A stretch of 64,000 bases of DNA from Pseudomonas sp. GTDB taxonomy: Bacteria > Pseudomonadota > Gammaproteobacteria > Pseudomonadales > Pseudomonadaceae. A program made the position numbers and the translations under genes. Shown here in pieces: positions 1 through 9,848 of the stretch. The notes under the pieces were generated by a model. It saw nothing but the letters and a program-made list of their open reading frames with translations. It was not told the DNA's origin and made no database searches. How positions within the stretch are numbered: the first letter of the stretch is position 1; each line of letters starts with the position of its first letter. The stretch is taken from positions 29,647-93,646 of the forward strand of contig NZ_JAUYNT010000039.1 of the NCBI RefSeq assembly GCF_030698175.1, written 5' to 3'.

Positions 1-1374
<1,374 letters not shown>

Positions 1375-1392
1375 ATTCATGCTCTCAAAATG

Positions 1393-1421
1393 CACAAAGC
1401 CCCGAAGGACGAGGCTTTGTG
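1393..1421 (-). terminator. Hairpin between gcvH and gcvP (terminator or attenuator)
   Basis: A perfect 9 bp stem (CACAAAGCC pairing with GGCTTTGTG) with an 11-base loop lies between the gcvH stop and the gcvP start. On the minus strand it is followed by a short T-rich run (CATTTTG). It could terminate gcvT-gcvH transcripts partially and so tune the amount of P-protein. The T run is weak, so attenuation is an inference. Confidence 0.5.
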
Positions 1422-1435
1422 GAATTAACCGGTAA

Positions 1436-1825
1436 TCAGGCTTCGGTGTTGCAGGCTGCGGTGTAAGCAGCAGCGTCGAGCAGCTTGTTCAGCTCGGCGG
1501 CGTTGCTTGGTTGCAGCTTGAAGAACCAGCTGGCGTAAGGGTCGCTATTCACTTGCTCAGGGCTGTCGGTCAGCACTTGGTTGACGGCGAGCACTTCACC
1601 TGAAATCGGCGCGTAGATGTCCGAGGCGGCTTTTACCGACTCCACCACCCCGGCTTCCTGGCCCGCGTTCAAGCTGGCGCCGACTTCTGGCAGCTCAACG
1701 TAGACCACGTCGCCCAAGGCTTCTTGCGCGTGATCGGAGATGCCCACGGTCACAGTGCCGTCGGCTTCCAGGCGAACCCATTCGTGGCTGGCGGCGTAAC
1801 GCAGATCGGCGGGGATATTGCTCAT
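1436..1825 (-). CDS. gcvH: Glycine cleavage system H protein (lipoyl carrier)
   Basis: GcvH carries the aminomethyl intermediate between P- and T-proteins on a lipoyl arm. The 129-residue length is normal. The lipoylation motif ESVKAASD places the modified lysine at residue 65, and the N-terminal SHEWV and GDVVYVELP segments are family hallmarks. The start is supported by GAGGA eight bases upstream. It lies between gcvT and gcvP in a three-gene minus-strand cluster, which matches its role as the shuttle between the other two enzymes. Confidence 0.97.
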   Translation of the reverse strand: MSNIPADLRYAASHEWVRLEADGTVTVGISDHAQEALGDVVYVELPEVGASLNAGQEAGVVESVKAASDIYAPISGEVLAVNQVLTDSPEQVNSDPYASWFFKLQPSNAAELNKLLDAAAYTAACNTEA

Positions 1826-1892
1826 TTCAGAGTCCTCAAAGTTTGACTGGGCAGCTGAGTGCCCGCATAAAGTTAGCAGCTAGCCGCCATCG

Positions 1893-1906
1893 GTCGCGTT
1901 CGCGAC
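1893..1906. repeat. Small GC-rich palindrome between gcvT and gcvH
   Basis: Six-base arms GTCGCG and CGCGAC are separated by two bases, and flanking ATC/GAT bases extend the stem with a bulge. There is no T run on either side, so it does not look like an intrinsic terminator. It could be a processing or stabilising hairpin in the gcvT-gcvH transcript, or a degenerate repeat. Confidence 0.3.
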
Positions 1907-1922
1907 GATAGCCGGCAGTTTG

Positions 1923-3005
1923 TTAGATTAGGGCCTTGCCGTTACGCACAAAATTTGGCTGCACCACGCGCACCGGGTACCACTTGCCGCGGATCTCCAC
2001 CTCGGCGCGCTCGCCGGTGGCTACCGGTACGCGGGCCAGCGCGATCGACTTACCCAGACTAGGCGAGAAACTGCCGCTGGTGATTTCGCCTTCGCCCACG
2101 CCGTTGATCCGCACCACTTGGTGGGCGCGCAGCACACCGCGCTCTTCCAGCACCAGGCCGACCAATTTGTCGGCAACCCCGGCGTCCTGCTGGGCTTGCA
2201 GCGCCGCACGGCCGACGAAGTTACGCGCTTGCGGCTCCCAGGCGATGGTCCAGGCCATGTTGGCGGCCAGCGGCGAAATCTCTTCGTTCATGTCCTGACC
2301 GTAGAGGTTCATGCCAGCTTCCAGACGCAAGGTATCGCGGGCACCCAGACCAATCGGGGCGATCCCGGCACCCACCAGCTCAGTGAGAAAGCCTGCGGCT
2401 TCGGCGGCTGGCAGCATGATTTCCAGGCCGTCTTCGCCGGTATAGCCGGTGCGGGCGATAAACCACTCGCCGTCGGCCAGACCCTGGAAGGGCTTGAGGC
2501 CGCTGATCAGCGCGGCGCGGGCCGGGCTCACCAGTTCGGCGGTTTTCAGCCGGGCCTGCGGGCCTTGAATGGCCAGCATCGCCAGTTCGGCGCGCTCATT
2601 GAGGGTCACGTCAAAGCCGGCGGTCTGTTTTTCCATCCAGGCGATGTCTTTGTCGCGAGTCGAGGCATTCACCACCACCCGGTAACCCTCGACGGCCAGG
2701 TAGACGATCAGGTCGTCGATCACCCCGCCCTGCTCATTCAGCATGCCGCTGTACAGCGCCTTGCCGAGCACTTGCAGGCGTTCAACGTCGTTGGCCAGCA
2801 GGTGTTGCAGGTAAGCCTTGGCCTGACTGCCGGTGACATCCACCACGGTCATGTGCGACACGTCGAACACCCCACAGTCACGCCGCACCTGATGGTGCTC
2901 CTCGACTTGCGAGCCGTAATGCAAGGGCATGTCCCAGCCGCCGAAATCGACCATCTTGGCGCCCAAGGCTAGGTGCTGTTCGAAGAGTGGTGTGCGCTGT
3001 CCCAT
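1923..3005 (-). CDS. gcvT: Aminomethyltransferase (glycine cleavage T protein)
   Basis: GcvT releases ammonia from the aminomethyl group on GcvH and transfers the one-carbon unit to tetrahydrofolate. The 360-residue protein is full length (E. coli 364). It opens with TPLFEQH and has [13 protein letters not shown] and VFDVSHM, the folate-binding N-domain hallmarks, and [19 protein letters not shown] in the second half. AAGGA lies upstream of the ATG. It is the first gene of the gcvT-gcvH-gcvP cluster. I looked for a glycine riboswitch in the 180 bases upstream and did not find the conserved core. Confidence 0.97.
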   Translation of the reverse strand: MGQRTPLFEQHLALGAKMVDFGGWDMPLHYGSQVEEHHQVRRDCGVFDVSHMTVVDVTGSQAKAYLQHLLANDVERLQVLGKALYSGMLNEQGGVIDDLIVYLAVEGYRVVVNASTRDKDIAWMEKQTAGFDVTLNERAELAMLAIQGPQARLKTAELVSPARAALISGLKPFQGLADGEWFIARTGYTGEDGLEIMLPAAEAAGFLTELVGAGIAPIGLGARDTLRLEAGMNLYGQDMNEEISPLAANMAWTIAWEPQARNFVGRAALQAQQDAGVADKLVGLVLEERGVLRAHQVVRINGVGEGEITSGSFSPSLGKSIALARVPVATGERAEVEIRGKWYPVRVVQPNFVRNGKALI

Positions 3006-3184
3006 GGGATTTCCTTATGAAGCTACTGTGGGCGGGCAGAGGTTCGTCGGGGCAAGCTGCCAATGAGCCTGATGTACTGTGGCGCGGCGGCTCACCGTCG
3101 GAAACCCTGCTGAATACTGTGGGCATCAATAAAACGCGCGCATTGTAGCCCCTCAGTCGGCGGCTGGACACCCGCACTGGCGAG

Positions 3185-4801
3185 TTAGCCGAGCGGACGC
3201 GCCGAACGGCGAATCAGCACTATCACCGGCAGCAACCCCACCAGCACCAGGCTCAAGGCCGGCAAGGCGGCGCGCGCCCACTCGCCTTCACTGGTCATTT
3301 CAAACACCCGCACCGCCAGCGTGTCCCAGCCAAAAGGACGCATCAGTAAGGTAGCGGGCATCTCCTTGAGCACATCGACAAACACCAGCAAGGCGGCCGA
3401 CAGCACGCCGGGCAGCAGCAGTGGCAAATACACCCGGGTGAACAGCGCCACGCCGCTGACCCCGAGACTGCGCGAGGCCTGCGGCAGGGACGGCCGAATC
3501 CGCGCCAGGCTGCTCTCCAGCGGGCCATAGGCGACGGCGATAAAACGCACCAGATAGGCCAGTAACAAGGCCAGCAAGCTGCCCAGCAATAAGGGTTTAC
3601 CGGCGCCGCCCAACAGCGTCGAGAGCGGCATCACCAGCCAACGGTCGAAATAACTGAAGGCCAGCATCAGCGCCACCGCCAGCACCGAGCCGGGCAAGGC
3701 GTAGCCGAGATTGGCCACCGCCACCGCCAGGTGAATCGGCCGGGTCGGCGCCATGCGTCGGGCGAACACCAACAACAAGGCAACGCTGACCGTGAGCAAG
3801 GCGGCCATCCCGGCCAGCGTCAGGCTGTGCAGAATCAAGCCGCTGTAGCGCTCGTCCAGGTCGAAACGGCCGCGCTGCCAGACCCACAGCAGCAACTGCA
3901 GTACGGGGATGACAAAGGCGCAGGCAAACACCAGACCGCACCAGGCACTGGCCGCCCAGGCCGCTAAACCGCGCAGCTGAAACAAGGCCTTACTGCGCTG
4001 CCGCTCATTGGCCGGACGTACCGCTCCGCGGGCGCCGCGCTCGGCCCAGACCAGCAGCGCCACCACCAACAGCAGCAAGCTGGCCAACTGGGTGGCGCTG
4101 CTCAGGCTGTAAAAGCCGTACCAGGTCTTGTAGATGGCCGTGGTGAAGGTATCGAAGTTAAACACCGAGACCGCACCAAAGTCGGCCAGGGTCTCCATCA
4201 AGGCCAGGGCCAAGCCGGCGCCAATCGCCGGCCGTGCCATCGGCAGCGCGACCCGCCAAAACGCCTGCCACGGCGATTGCCCAAGCATCCGCGCCGCTTC
4301 CATCAGGCCCTTACCCTGGGCCAAAAAAGCGCTGCGGGCGAGCAGGTACACATAGGGATAAAACACCAGCACCAGCACCAGTATTACCCCGCCCGTGGAG
4401 CGCACCCGCGGCAGTTTCAAGCCACTGCCAAAGTAGTCGCGCAACAGGCTTTGCAAAGGCCCGGCAAAGTCCAATAAGCCGACAAACACAAAGGCCAGCA
4501 CATAGGCCGGAATGGCAAAAGGCAGCATCAACGCCCAGTCCAACCAGCGCCGACCGGGAAACTCACAGAGGCTGGTGAGCCAGGCCAGGCTGACGCCCAG
4601 CAGCGTCACGCCAACACCCACTCCGAGCAGCAACTTGGCGGTATTGCCCAGCAGGCGCGGCATCTGGGTTTGCCACAGATGCGCCCAAATCTCACCATCG
4701 ACTTGCTGCCAACTGAGCAGCAATACGCTCAAGGGCAATAGCACCAGGGCGGCAATGGCAAAGCTGATGGGGTACCAGCGCCGCTGGACAGAATGACTCA
4801 C
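3185..4801 (-). CDS. fbpB: Iron(III) ABC transporter permease (FbpB/SfuB type)
   Basis: This inner-membrane permease carries ferric iron delivered by a periplasmic binding protein. The 538-residue protein is a tandem of two permease halves with about 12 hydrophobic segments. Each half has an EAA loop that contacts an ATPase: EAARMLGQSPWQ near residues 168-190 and QASRSLGVSG near 440-465. The start is GTG with GAGG seven bases upstream. The cognate binding protein fbpA is about 5 kb away, and norR, hmp and two membrane-protein genes lie between them. No ATPase (fbpC) gene is in the window, so one encoded elsewhere is expected. Substrate is inferred from family and context. Confidence 0.88.
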   Translation of the reverse strand: MSHSVQRRWYPISFAIAALVLLPLSVLLLSWQQVDGEIWAHLWQTQMPRLLGNTAKLLLGVGVGVTLLGVSLAWLTSLCEFPGRRWLDWALMLPFAIPAYVLAFVFVGLLDFAGPLQSLLRDYFGSGLKLPRVRSTGGVILVLVLVFYPYVYLLARSAFLAQGKGLMEAARMLGQSPWQAFWRVALPMARPAIGAGLALALMETLADFGAVSVFNFDTFTTAIYKTWYGFYSLSSATQLASLLLLVVALLVWAERGARGAVRPANERQRSKALFQLRGLAAWAASAWCGLVFACAFVIPVLQLLLWVWQRGRFDLDERYSGLILHSLTLAGMAALLTVSVALLLVFARRMAPTRPIHLAVAVANLGYALPGSVLAVALMLAFSYFDRWLVMPLSTLLGGAGKPLLLGSLLALLLAYLVRFIAVAYGPLESSLARIRPSLPQASRSLGVSGVALFTRVYLPLLLPGVLSAALLVFVDVLKEMPATLLMRPFGWDTLAVRVFEMTSEGEWARAALPALSLVLVGLLPVIVLIRRSARPLG

Positions 4802-4935
4802 GCAATGACCTCAAGACGGAAACAACCCACACCCGCAAGCCGGGCGGCGCAGTATAAGCGCCGCAAGGCAGACTCAGCAGCGTAACGCGCAGACCGCCAG
4901 CCAGCGCTGCAGGCAATTGCGACTAGAACACAACC

Positions 4936-6492
4936 TTACTTAAGCCCCAAGCGCACGGCCAGCCGATTAAGATTGGCGCGGTCCAGCCCCAGCTCGCGGG
5001 CGGCGGCCGCCCAGTTGCCCTGCTGGCGCTCAAGACAGGCACCGATGAACTGGCGCTGATACACATCCAGCGCGGCCCGCAGTTCGCCGCCGCCAAGCAT
5101 GGCCGCCGGCTCTGCATTAGTTTCGGCCACTGCATTGGGCGGCTGGCTGCCGGGCAAATCCAGATCGTGCGCCTGCAGAGTAAGAATTCGTGGCCGCTCA
5201 CGGCACGCGGCCAGCGCCTTGAGTGAGGCACGGCCGATCAAGTGCTCCAACTCACGGACATTGCCCGGCCAGTCGTAACCGAGCAGCGCGGCCTGGGCAT
5301 CGGCGCCCAAGCGCAGGCTACGCAACCCCAGGCGCGGGCGATTCTCTTCGAGAAAACAGCCGGTCAGTAAAATCACGTCGCGACCGCGTTCGCGCAGCGG
5401 CGGCACGCGCAACGGATACACGCTAAGACGGTGATAGAGGTCGGCACGCAAGCGCCCGGCGCGCACCTCCTCGGCCAGATCGCGGTTGCTGGCGGCCAAC
5501 ACCCGGACATTGACTCGATGCTCGCGGTCCGAGCCGACCCGTTGCAGCTGGCCGCTCTGCAACACTCGCAAGAGCTTGGCCTGCGCCGCCAAGGGCAACT
5601 CACCGACCTCATCGAGAAACAAGGTGCCGCCGTCGGCCAGCTCGAACTTGCCTTGGCGGTCAGCGTGGGCGCCGGAAAATGCACCGCGCACATGGCCAAA
5701 CAACTCGCTTTCGACCAGGGTTTCCGGCAGTGCGGCGCAATTCAGGCTAACCAACGCCGCCTGGGCCCGCGCCGACTGGGCGTGGATGGCGTGCGCGACC
5801 AGCTCCTTGCCGACACCGGTTTCACCACTGATCAACACGTTAAGTTCAGTGCCGGCGACCAATCCGATCTCGGCCAGCAGGGCTTTATGCGCCGGGCTCT
5901 GGCCAATCATCTCGCGGGGGCGCAACTGCGCGGCGGCCTGCTTGTAGAGCTGCGCCAACTCATGCTCGGTTTCGACCCGGCGGGCCAGGCTTTGCATCCG
6001 CTCGCCGGCTTTAACCGTGGCGGCGGCGAGGCTGGCAAAGGCCTCCAAGGTGCCCAGATCGGCGCCACTGAAGCGCTGTGGATTGAGTGCATCGAGGGTC
6101 AATACACCCCACGGCTGCTGATCCAGATACAGGCCGCAACCGAGACAATCATGTACCTCCAGCTGTCCCAGATGGCCCTCGACGAGGCCGTCGTAGGGGT
6201 CGGGCAACTCACAATCGGCGGCAAAATGGGTGGCCTGCGCACTGCCCAGCAACGTCTGCAAGCGCGGGTGTTCGACCACTTTAAAACGCCGTCCGAGGGT
6301 GTCGGCGCTCAAGCCATCGACCGCCACCGGCACCAATTGCTCGCCATCCAGGCGCAACAAGGCCGTGGCATCGCAGGGCAACAAGACGCGCAAGGCACCG
6401 AGCAAACGCCGATACCGCTCGGCCTCGGGCAACTCACAGGCCAGATCAGCCACCAGTGGCAGTAAGGTGGCGAGCAGGGGATTAGTAGTCAT
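4936..6492 (-). CDS. norR: NorR, nitric-oxide-sensing sigma-54 activator
   Basis: NorR senses NO through a non-haem iron in its GAF domain and activates sigma-54 promoters. Order: GAF (about 1-170), AAA+ (about 190-425), Fis-type helix-turn-helix (about 475-518). Walker A GETGVGKE is at 223-230. GAFSGA at 270-275 is the sigma-54 contact loop (GAFTGA with S for T). Iron ligands known in E. coli NorR (R75, D96, D99, C113, D131) align with R77, D98, D101, C116 and D134 at consistent offsets, supporting true NorR over a generic enhancer-binding protein. It is divergent from hmp, with two GT-N7-AC sites between them. Confidence 0.93.
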   Translation of the reverse strand: MTTNPLLATLLPLVADLACELPEAERYRRLLGALRVLLPCDATALLRLDGEQLVPVAVDGLSADTLGRRFKVVEHPRLQTLLGSAQATHFAADCELPDPYDGLVEGHLGQLEVHDCLGCGLYLDQQPWGVLTLDALNPQRFSGADLGTLEAFASLAAATVKAGERMQSLARRVETEHELAQLYKQAAAQLRPREMIGQSPAHKALLAEIGLVAGTELNVLISGETGVGKELVAHAIHAQSARAQAALVSLNCAALPETLVESELFGHVRGAFSGAHADRQGKFELADGGTLFLDEVGELPLAAQAKLLRVLQSGQLQRVGSDREHRVNVRVLAASNRDLAEEVRAGRLRADLYHRLSVYPLRVPPLRERGRDVILLTGCFLEENRPRLGLRSLRLGADAQAALLGYDWPGNVRELEHLIGRASLKALAACRERPRILTLQAHDLDLPGSQPPNAVAETNAEPAAMLGGGELRAALDVYQRQFIGACLERQQGNWAAAARELGLDRANLNRLAVRLGLK

Positions 6493-6507
6493 TTACACCC
6501 TTTAGCA

Positions 6508-6518
6508 GTCATATTGAC
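6508..6518. promoter_or_regulatory. NorR enhancer site 1 (GT-N7-AC)
   Basis: GTCATATTGAC is a perfect inverted repeat (GTCA / TGAC) and fits the GT-N7-AC NorR consensus. It lies in the norR-hmp intergenic region, about 70 bases upstream of the predicted sigma-54 promoter. This is the position expected for an enhancer. Confidence 0.75.
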
Positions 6519-6532
6519 TCGATTTAGCCATA

Positions 6533-6543
6533 GTCTTAATGAC
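6533..6543. promoter_or_regulatory. NorR enhancer site 2 (GT-N7-AC)
   Basis: GTCTTAATGAC fits GT-N7-AC and is spaced 25 bases from site 1. E. coli norVW has three such sites; I found only two clear ones here. A TTGAT half-site resembling an Anr/Dnr box follows at 6563-6567, but its partner half is poor. Confidence 0.7.
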
Positions 6544-6585
6544 TCATTAAAAAACTAACCAATTGATATTTAACGACTTATTTTA

Positions 6586-6602
6586 TGGCACGAATCCTGA
6601 TA
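6586..6602 (+). promoter_or_regulatory. Sigma-54 promoter of hmp
   Basis: TGGCACG matches the -24 element exactly. The -12 element at the correct spacing reads CTGAT instead of TTGCA, so the GC doublet is GA. A sigma-54 promoter is expected because NorR is a sigma-54 activator. Its position means transcription begins near 6612, which rules out the ORF-track start of hmp at 6585. Confidence 0.7.
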
Positions 6603-6644
6603 TGTCCCAGTGTAGATGCTCAATTACTCTTCAGGAAAACCGCC

Positions 6645-7826
6645 ATGCTCAGCCCCGCACAAACCGCCTTGATTAAAGCCACTGTCCCACTGCTGGAGTC
6701 GGGTGGTGAAACCCTTACCGCGCACTTCTACACCATCATGCTCAGCGAGTACCCCGAAGTCCGTCCGCTGTTTAACCAAGCGCACCAAGCCAGCGGCGCC
6801 CAATCGCGGGCCTTGGCCAATGCGGTGCTGATGTATGCCAAACACATTGATCGCCTGGAGGCGCTCGGCCCGCTGGTTGGGCAGATCGTCAGCAAGCATG
6901 TGTCGCTGCAAATCTTGCCCGAGCACTATCCGATTGTCGGCGCCTGCCTGTTGCGGGCGATTCGCGAGGTACTGGGCGCCGAGATTGCCACCGATTCGGT
7001 GATTGCCGCCTGGGCGGCGGCCTATCAGCAACTGGCCGAGATTCTTATCGGTGCCGAAGAACAGGTCTACGCCGAGAATGCCGCAGGCGCTGGCGGCTGG
7101 CGCGGCGCGCGAGCGTTTCGAGTGGCGCGCAAGCAGGTCGAAAGCGAAGAAATCACCTCCTTCTACCTGGTACCCGAAGACGGCGGCGCATTACTGAGTT
7201 TCAGCCCCGGCCAATACATTGGCTTAACCCTGCAACTGGACGGCGAAGAAGTGCGCCGCAACTACTCGCTGTCGGCCGCCGCCAACCAGCACGAGTACCG
7301 CATCAGCGTTAAGCGCGAAGCCGGCGGGCGAGTGTCGAACTACCTGCACGATCAGGTGGCCGTCGGCGCTACCCTGCAGCTGTTTCCGCCGGCCGGCGAT
7401 TTTGTCCTGCGCCCATCCAGTAAACCTTTGGCGCTAATTACCGCCGGGGTCGGCATCACCCCGGCGCTGGCAATGTTGGAGCAGGCGCTGAGCAGCGGCC
7501 GCGAGGTTCACTTTATCCACTGCGCGCGCCATGGCGGTGTGCATGCCTTTCGCGACTGGCTGGAGACTATGGTGGCCAAGCATCCGCAGTTGCAGCGTTT
7601 CTACTGCTACAGCGAGCCGCGCGCCCATGACGGCCACTGCGCCAGCGGTTTGCTGACCGAGCCATTGCTGGCGCAATGGTTGCCGGTGCAGCGGGATTTG
7701 GACGCCTACTACCTCGGCCCCAAGCCGTTTATGGCACAGATCAAGCGTCACCTGCAGCGCCTCGGTGTACCGGGCGACCAATGCCACCATGAGTTCTTTG
7801 GTCCGGCGACGGAACTTGAAGCGTAA
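6645..7826 (+). CDS. hmp: Flavohaemoprotein, nitric oxide dioxygenase
   Basis: Hmp oxidises NO to nitrate using O2 and NAD(P)H. The 393-residue protein has a globin domain (about 1-140) with Tyr29, Gln53 and proximal His85 at the positions known in E. coli Hmp. An FAD-binding domain (RNYSLS) and an NAD-binding domain (ITAGVGITPA) follow. The chosen ATG has AGGAAAA upstream. The longer ORF-track start overlaps the sigma-54 promoter and would be upstream of the transcript. Divergence from norR and the shared NorR sites indicate induction by NO. Confidence 0.95.
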   Translation: MLSPAQTALIKATVPLLESGGETLTAHFYTIMLSEYPEVRPLFNQAHQASGAQSRALANAVLMYAKHIDRLEALGPLVGQIVSKHVSLQILPEHYPIVGACLLRAIREVLGAEIATDSVIAAWAAAYQQLAEILIGAEEQVYAENAAGAGGWRGARAFRVARKQVESEEITSFYLVPEDGGALLSFSPGQYIGLTLQLDGEEVRRNYSLSAAANQHEYRISVKREAGGRVSNYLHDQVAVGATLQLFPPAGDFVLRPSSKPLALITAGVGITPALAMLEQALSSGREVHFIHCARHGGVHAFRDWLETMVAKHPQLQRFYCYSEPRAHDGHCASGLLTEPLLAQWLPVQRDLDAYYLGPKPFMAQIKRHLQRLGVPGDQCHHEFFGPATELEA

Positions 7827-7838
7827 ACCAACACCTCC

Positions 7839-7856
7839 GGCCGGCACTCGCCGGCC
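7839..7856 (+). terminator. GC-rich hairpin downstream of hmp
   Basis: A perfect 7 bp stem (GGCCGGC / GCCGGCC) with a 4-base loop begins 13 bases after the hmp stop. It has no following T run, so termination would be weak or Rho-assisted. Confidence 0.4.
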
Positions 7857-8017
7857 GCTCTACCTCAAGCCACATAGCCAAAGCCCGCAGCCTACCTGTG
7901 CGCCGACGTTGGCCGGGCGCATAAAGCCCTCCACCAGCTGCCGCAAACATGCGCTTTACGCTACCATCGGTCGCCGGCAGCCCCACCGCCGTGCCCACGA
8001 CCGCTAGGAGCGACCCC

Positions 8018-9121
8018 ATGCTACCCACCCAAATAACTGAGAAGGTGCTGTCGCGCGGCCTGCTTGATGTACTGATTCGGGCCGGCTTGATTGCCGCCCT
8101 GGTGATCTCCTGCTTCCAGATCTTCCGTCCCTTTCTCAATCTGATGCTGTGGTCGGTTATTTTGGCCATCACCCTCTATCCCTTGCACGGCATGCTTAAA
8201 CGCAAGCTGGGCAACAGTGACGCGCGGGCCGCGTCGCTGATTATATTTTTCACCGTGGGCATTCTGCTGGTGCCGGTGTACCTGCTTGGCAACTCAATGG
8301 CCGAATCGATCCAGCAAACTATTGCAGTGGTCAAAAGCGGTGGTTTGCATATCCCGGCGCCGGCTGATTCCGTGGCCAGTTGGCCGCTGGTGGGCAAAAG
8401 CCTGCATGGATTCTGGCTGCAAGCGTCGACCGACCTCACCGGTTTGCTGCAAACCGTGGCCCCGCATCTCAAGGGCCCGAGCCTGAGCCTGCTGGGCAAA
8501 CTGGCCGGGGCCAGCGTCGGCCTGCTGATGTTTATCTTCGCGCTGTTTATCGCCGGCATTGTCATGGCCTACGGCGACAAAGGTAGCCACAGCGCGCAGC
8601 TGATCGCGGCACGCATTTCCGGCCCGGAGAAAGGTCCGCAGATCGCCGAGCTGTGCACCGCCACCGTGCGCGCCGTCGCCCAGGGCGTGGTCGGTATCGC
8701 CTTTATCCAGATGTTGCTGGTGGGCGCCGGTTTTGTGGTGATGGGCATTCCCGGCGCCGGTTTGCTGGCCCTCGGCGTGTTGCTGCTGGGCATCATGCAG
8801 TTGCCGGCCAGCCTGATCATCATCCCGGTGCTTGGCTTCGTGTTCGCCACTGAAGGCGCCACTGCCGCGACCATTGGGTTTGCCATCTACAGCGTCCTCG
8901 CCGGCATGGTCGATAACGTGCTCAAGCCCTTGCTGCTGGGTCGTGGGGTGGCGGTGCCGATGCCGGTGATTCTGATCGGCGCCTTGGGCGGGATGATTGC
9001 CAGCGGCATCATCGGCCTGTTTATTGGCCCAGTGATGCTGGCGGTGGCTTATCAGTTGTTTTGGCAGTGGATCAACGACCAGCCCGCGCCCGACGCGACC
9101 AGCGACACCAGCCAAAGCTGA
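8018..9121 (+). CDS. AI-2E family (PerM/YdiK-like) inner-membrane protein
   Basis: The 367-residue protein has about eight hydrophobic segments in the pattern of the AI-2 exporter-like (PerM/TqsA/YdiK) superfamily: a paired N-terminal hairpin, a soluble loop near residues 90-160, then clustered C-terminal helices with LLLGRGVAVPMPVILIGALGG, typical of the family. The ATG at 8018 has AGGAG eight bases upstream; the ORF-track start adds 23 residues without a ribosome site. Members export AI-2, peptides or other solutes, and the substrate cannot be read from sequence. The gene follows hmp after 190 bases and may be transcribed separately. Confidence 0.82.
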   Translation: MLPTQITEKVLSRGLLDVLIRAGLIAALVISCFQIFRPFLNLMLWSVILAITLYPLHGMLKRKLGNSDARAASLIIFFTVGILLVPVYLLGNSMAESIQQTIAVVKSGGLHIPAPADSVASWPLVGKSLHGFWLQASTDLTGLLQTVAPHLKGPSLSLLGKLAGASVGLLMFIFALFIAGIVMAYGDKGSHSAQLIAARISGPEKGPQIAELCTATVRAVAQGVVGIAFIQMLLVGAGFVVMGIPGAGLLALGVLLLGIMQLPASLIIIPVLGFVFATEGATAATIGFAIYSVLAGMVDNVLKPLLLGRGVAVPMPVILIGALGGMIASGIIGLFIGPVMLAVAYQLFWQWINDQPAPDATSDTSQS

Positions 9122-9271
9122 TTGGCACTTGGCACACCGGCGGTAATCGGCCGCGGACGACCGTTATGCTGAGCGGCCTGACGATGATGCGCCAGTGCTG
9201 TTGGCCTCGTCCGGCTAGTCATCCGAAGGCCTGCTGCTGAGCGTGCCGGTGCTCAACCTCAGGCTATTTAA

Positions 9272-9661
9272 TTAAGCGCTGCGCCGCACGCCGATCAAGT
9301 AGCTGACAAACAGCGTAATCATCAGCGCATCCACCAAGATATCCAGCCCGGCTTGATGGCCAAGAAAGTCGCGGCCGTAGGTCAGGATCAGACCGATAAA
9401 GCTCAGCTTGCTAACGCAGGCCGCCACTAACACCAAAGATCGGGTCGGCGGATTGAAGGCGGCGTAAATCAACATGCCGCCCACCAGCGCAATCAGCACG
9501 CCCCAGCTGCGCACGATAATTTCTGCCAACGGACCTTCCAGGGTCACGCCAAAGGTGCTGAGCAACGCCGCCTGCGGGGCGATGGCGGCAAACAGCATGC
9601 TGCAAGTCAGCACCCCGGCGACCAGCATGATCCATTTGATGTTCGCAACAATCCAGCTCAT
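9272..9661 (-). CDS. Small four-helix membrane protein, function unknown
   Basis: The 129-residue protein has four predicted membrane helices (about 10-33, 47-69, 78-98 and 105-124) and ends in GVRRSA. The start is chosen at the ATG with AAAGGAG upstream; the ORF track adds nine residues. I do not recognise the family beyond a general resemblance to small DUF membrane proteins. It stands alone on the minus strand between an AI-2E gene and the terminator of fbpA. The 150 bases between it and the AI-2E gene hold nothing I can identify. Confidence 0.7.
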   Translation of the reverse strand: MSWIVANIKWIMLVAGVLTCSMLFAAIAPQAALLSTFGVTLEGPLAEIIVRSWGVLIALVGGMLIYAAFNPPTRSLVLVAACVSKLSFIGLILTYGRDFLGHQAGLDILVDALMITLFVSYLIGVRRSA

Positions 9662-9780
9662 GAAATGCTCCTTTTGGGGTTTATGCATGCTTGCAATAAG
9701 CGTCGTGACGCGGCGCGGCCTGAACCTATCGCCAGCCTCTGCGGATCAAAGGCCCCGCTGCTGGGCCTGGCGCTGAAACA

Positions 9781-9810
9781 ACAACGCCCCGCACTATGGC
9801 GGGGCGTTGT
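9781..9810 (-). terminator. Terminator downstream of fbpA
   Basis: A 12 bp perfect stem (ACAACGCCCCGC and its complement) with a 6-base loop lies 39 bases beyond the fbpA stop. On the minus strand it is followed by TGTTTC. The T run is modest but the stem is strong. Confidence 0.7.
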
Positions 9811-9848
9811 TGGCAACTCAAGGGCTCAGTCTTTTAACCGCGCCAGGC

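Noticed and set aside
3006-3184. Glycine riboswitch upstream of gcvT
   Set aside because: The conserved glycine aptamer core could not be found in either orientation.
6585-6644. N-terminal extension of Hmp by 20 residues
   Set aside because: The ATG lies inside the sigma-54 promoter; the downstream start gives the family length and correct haem-pocket numbering.
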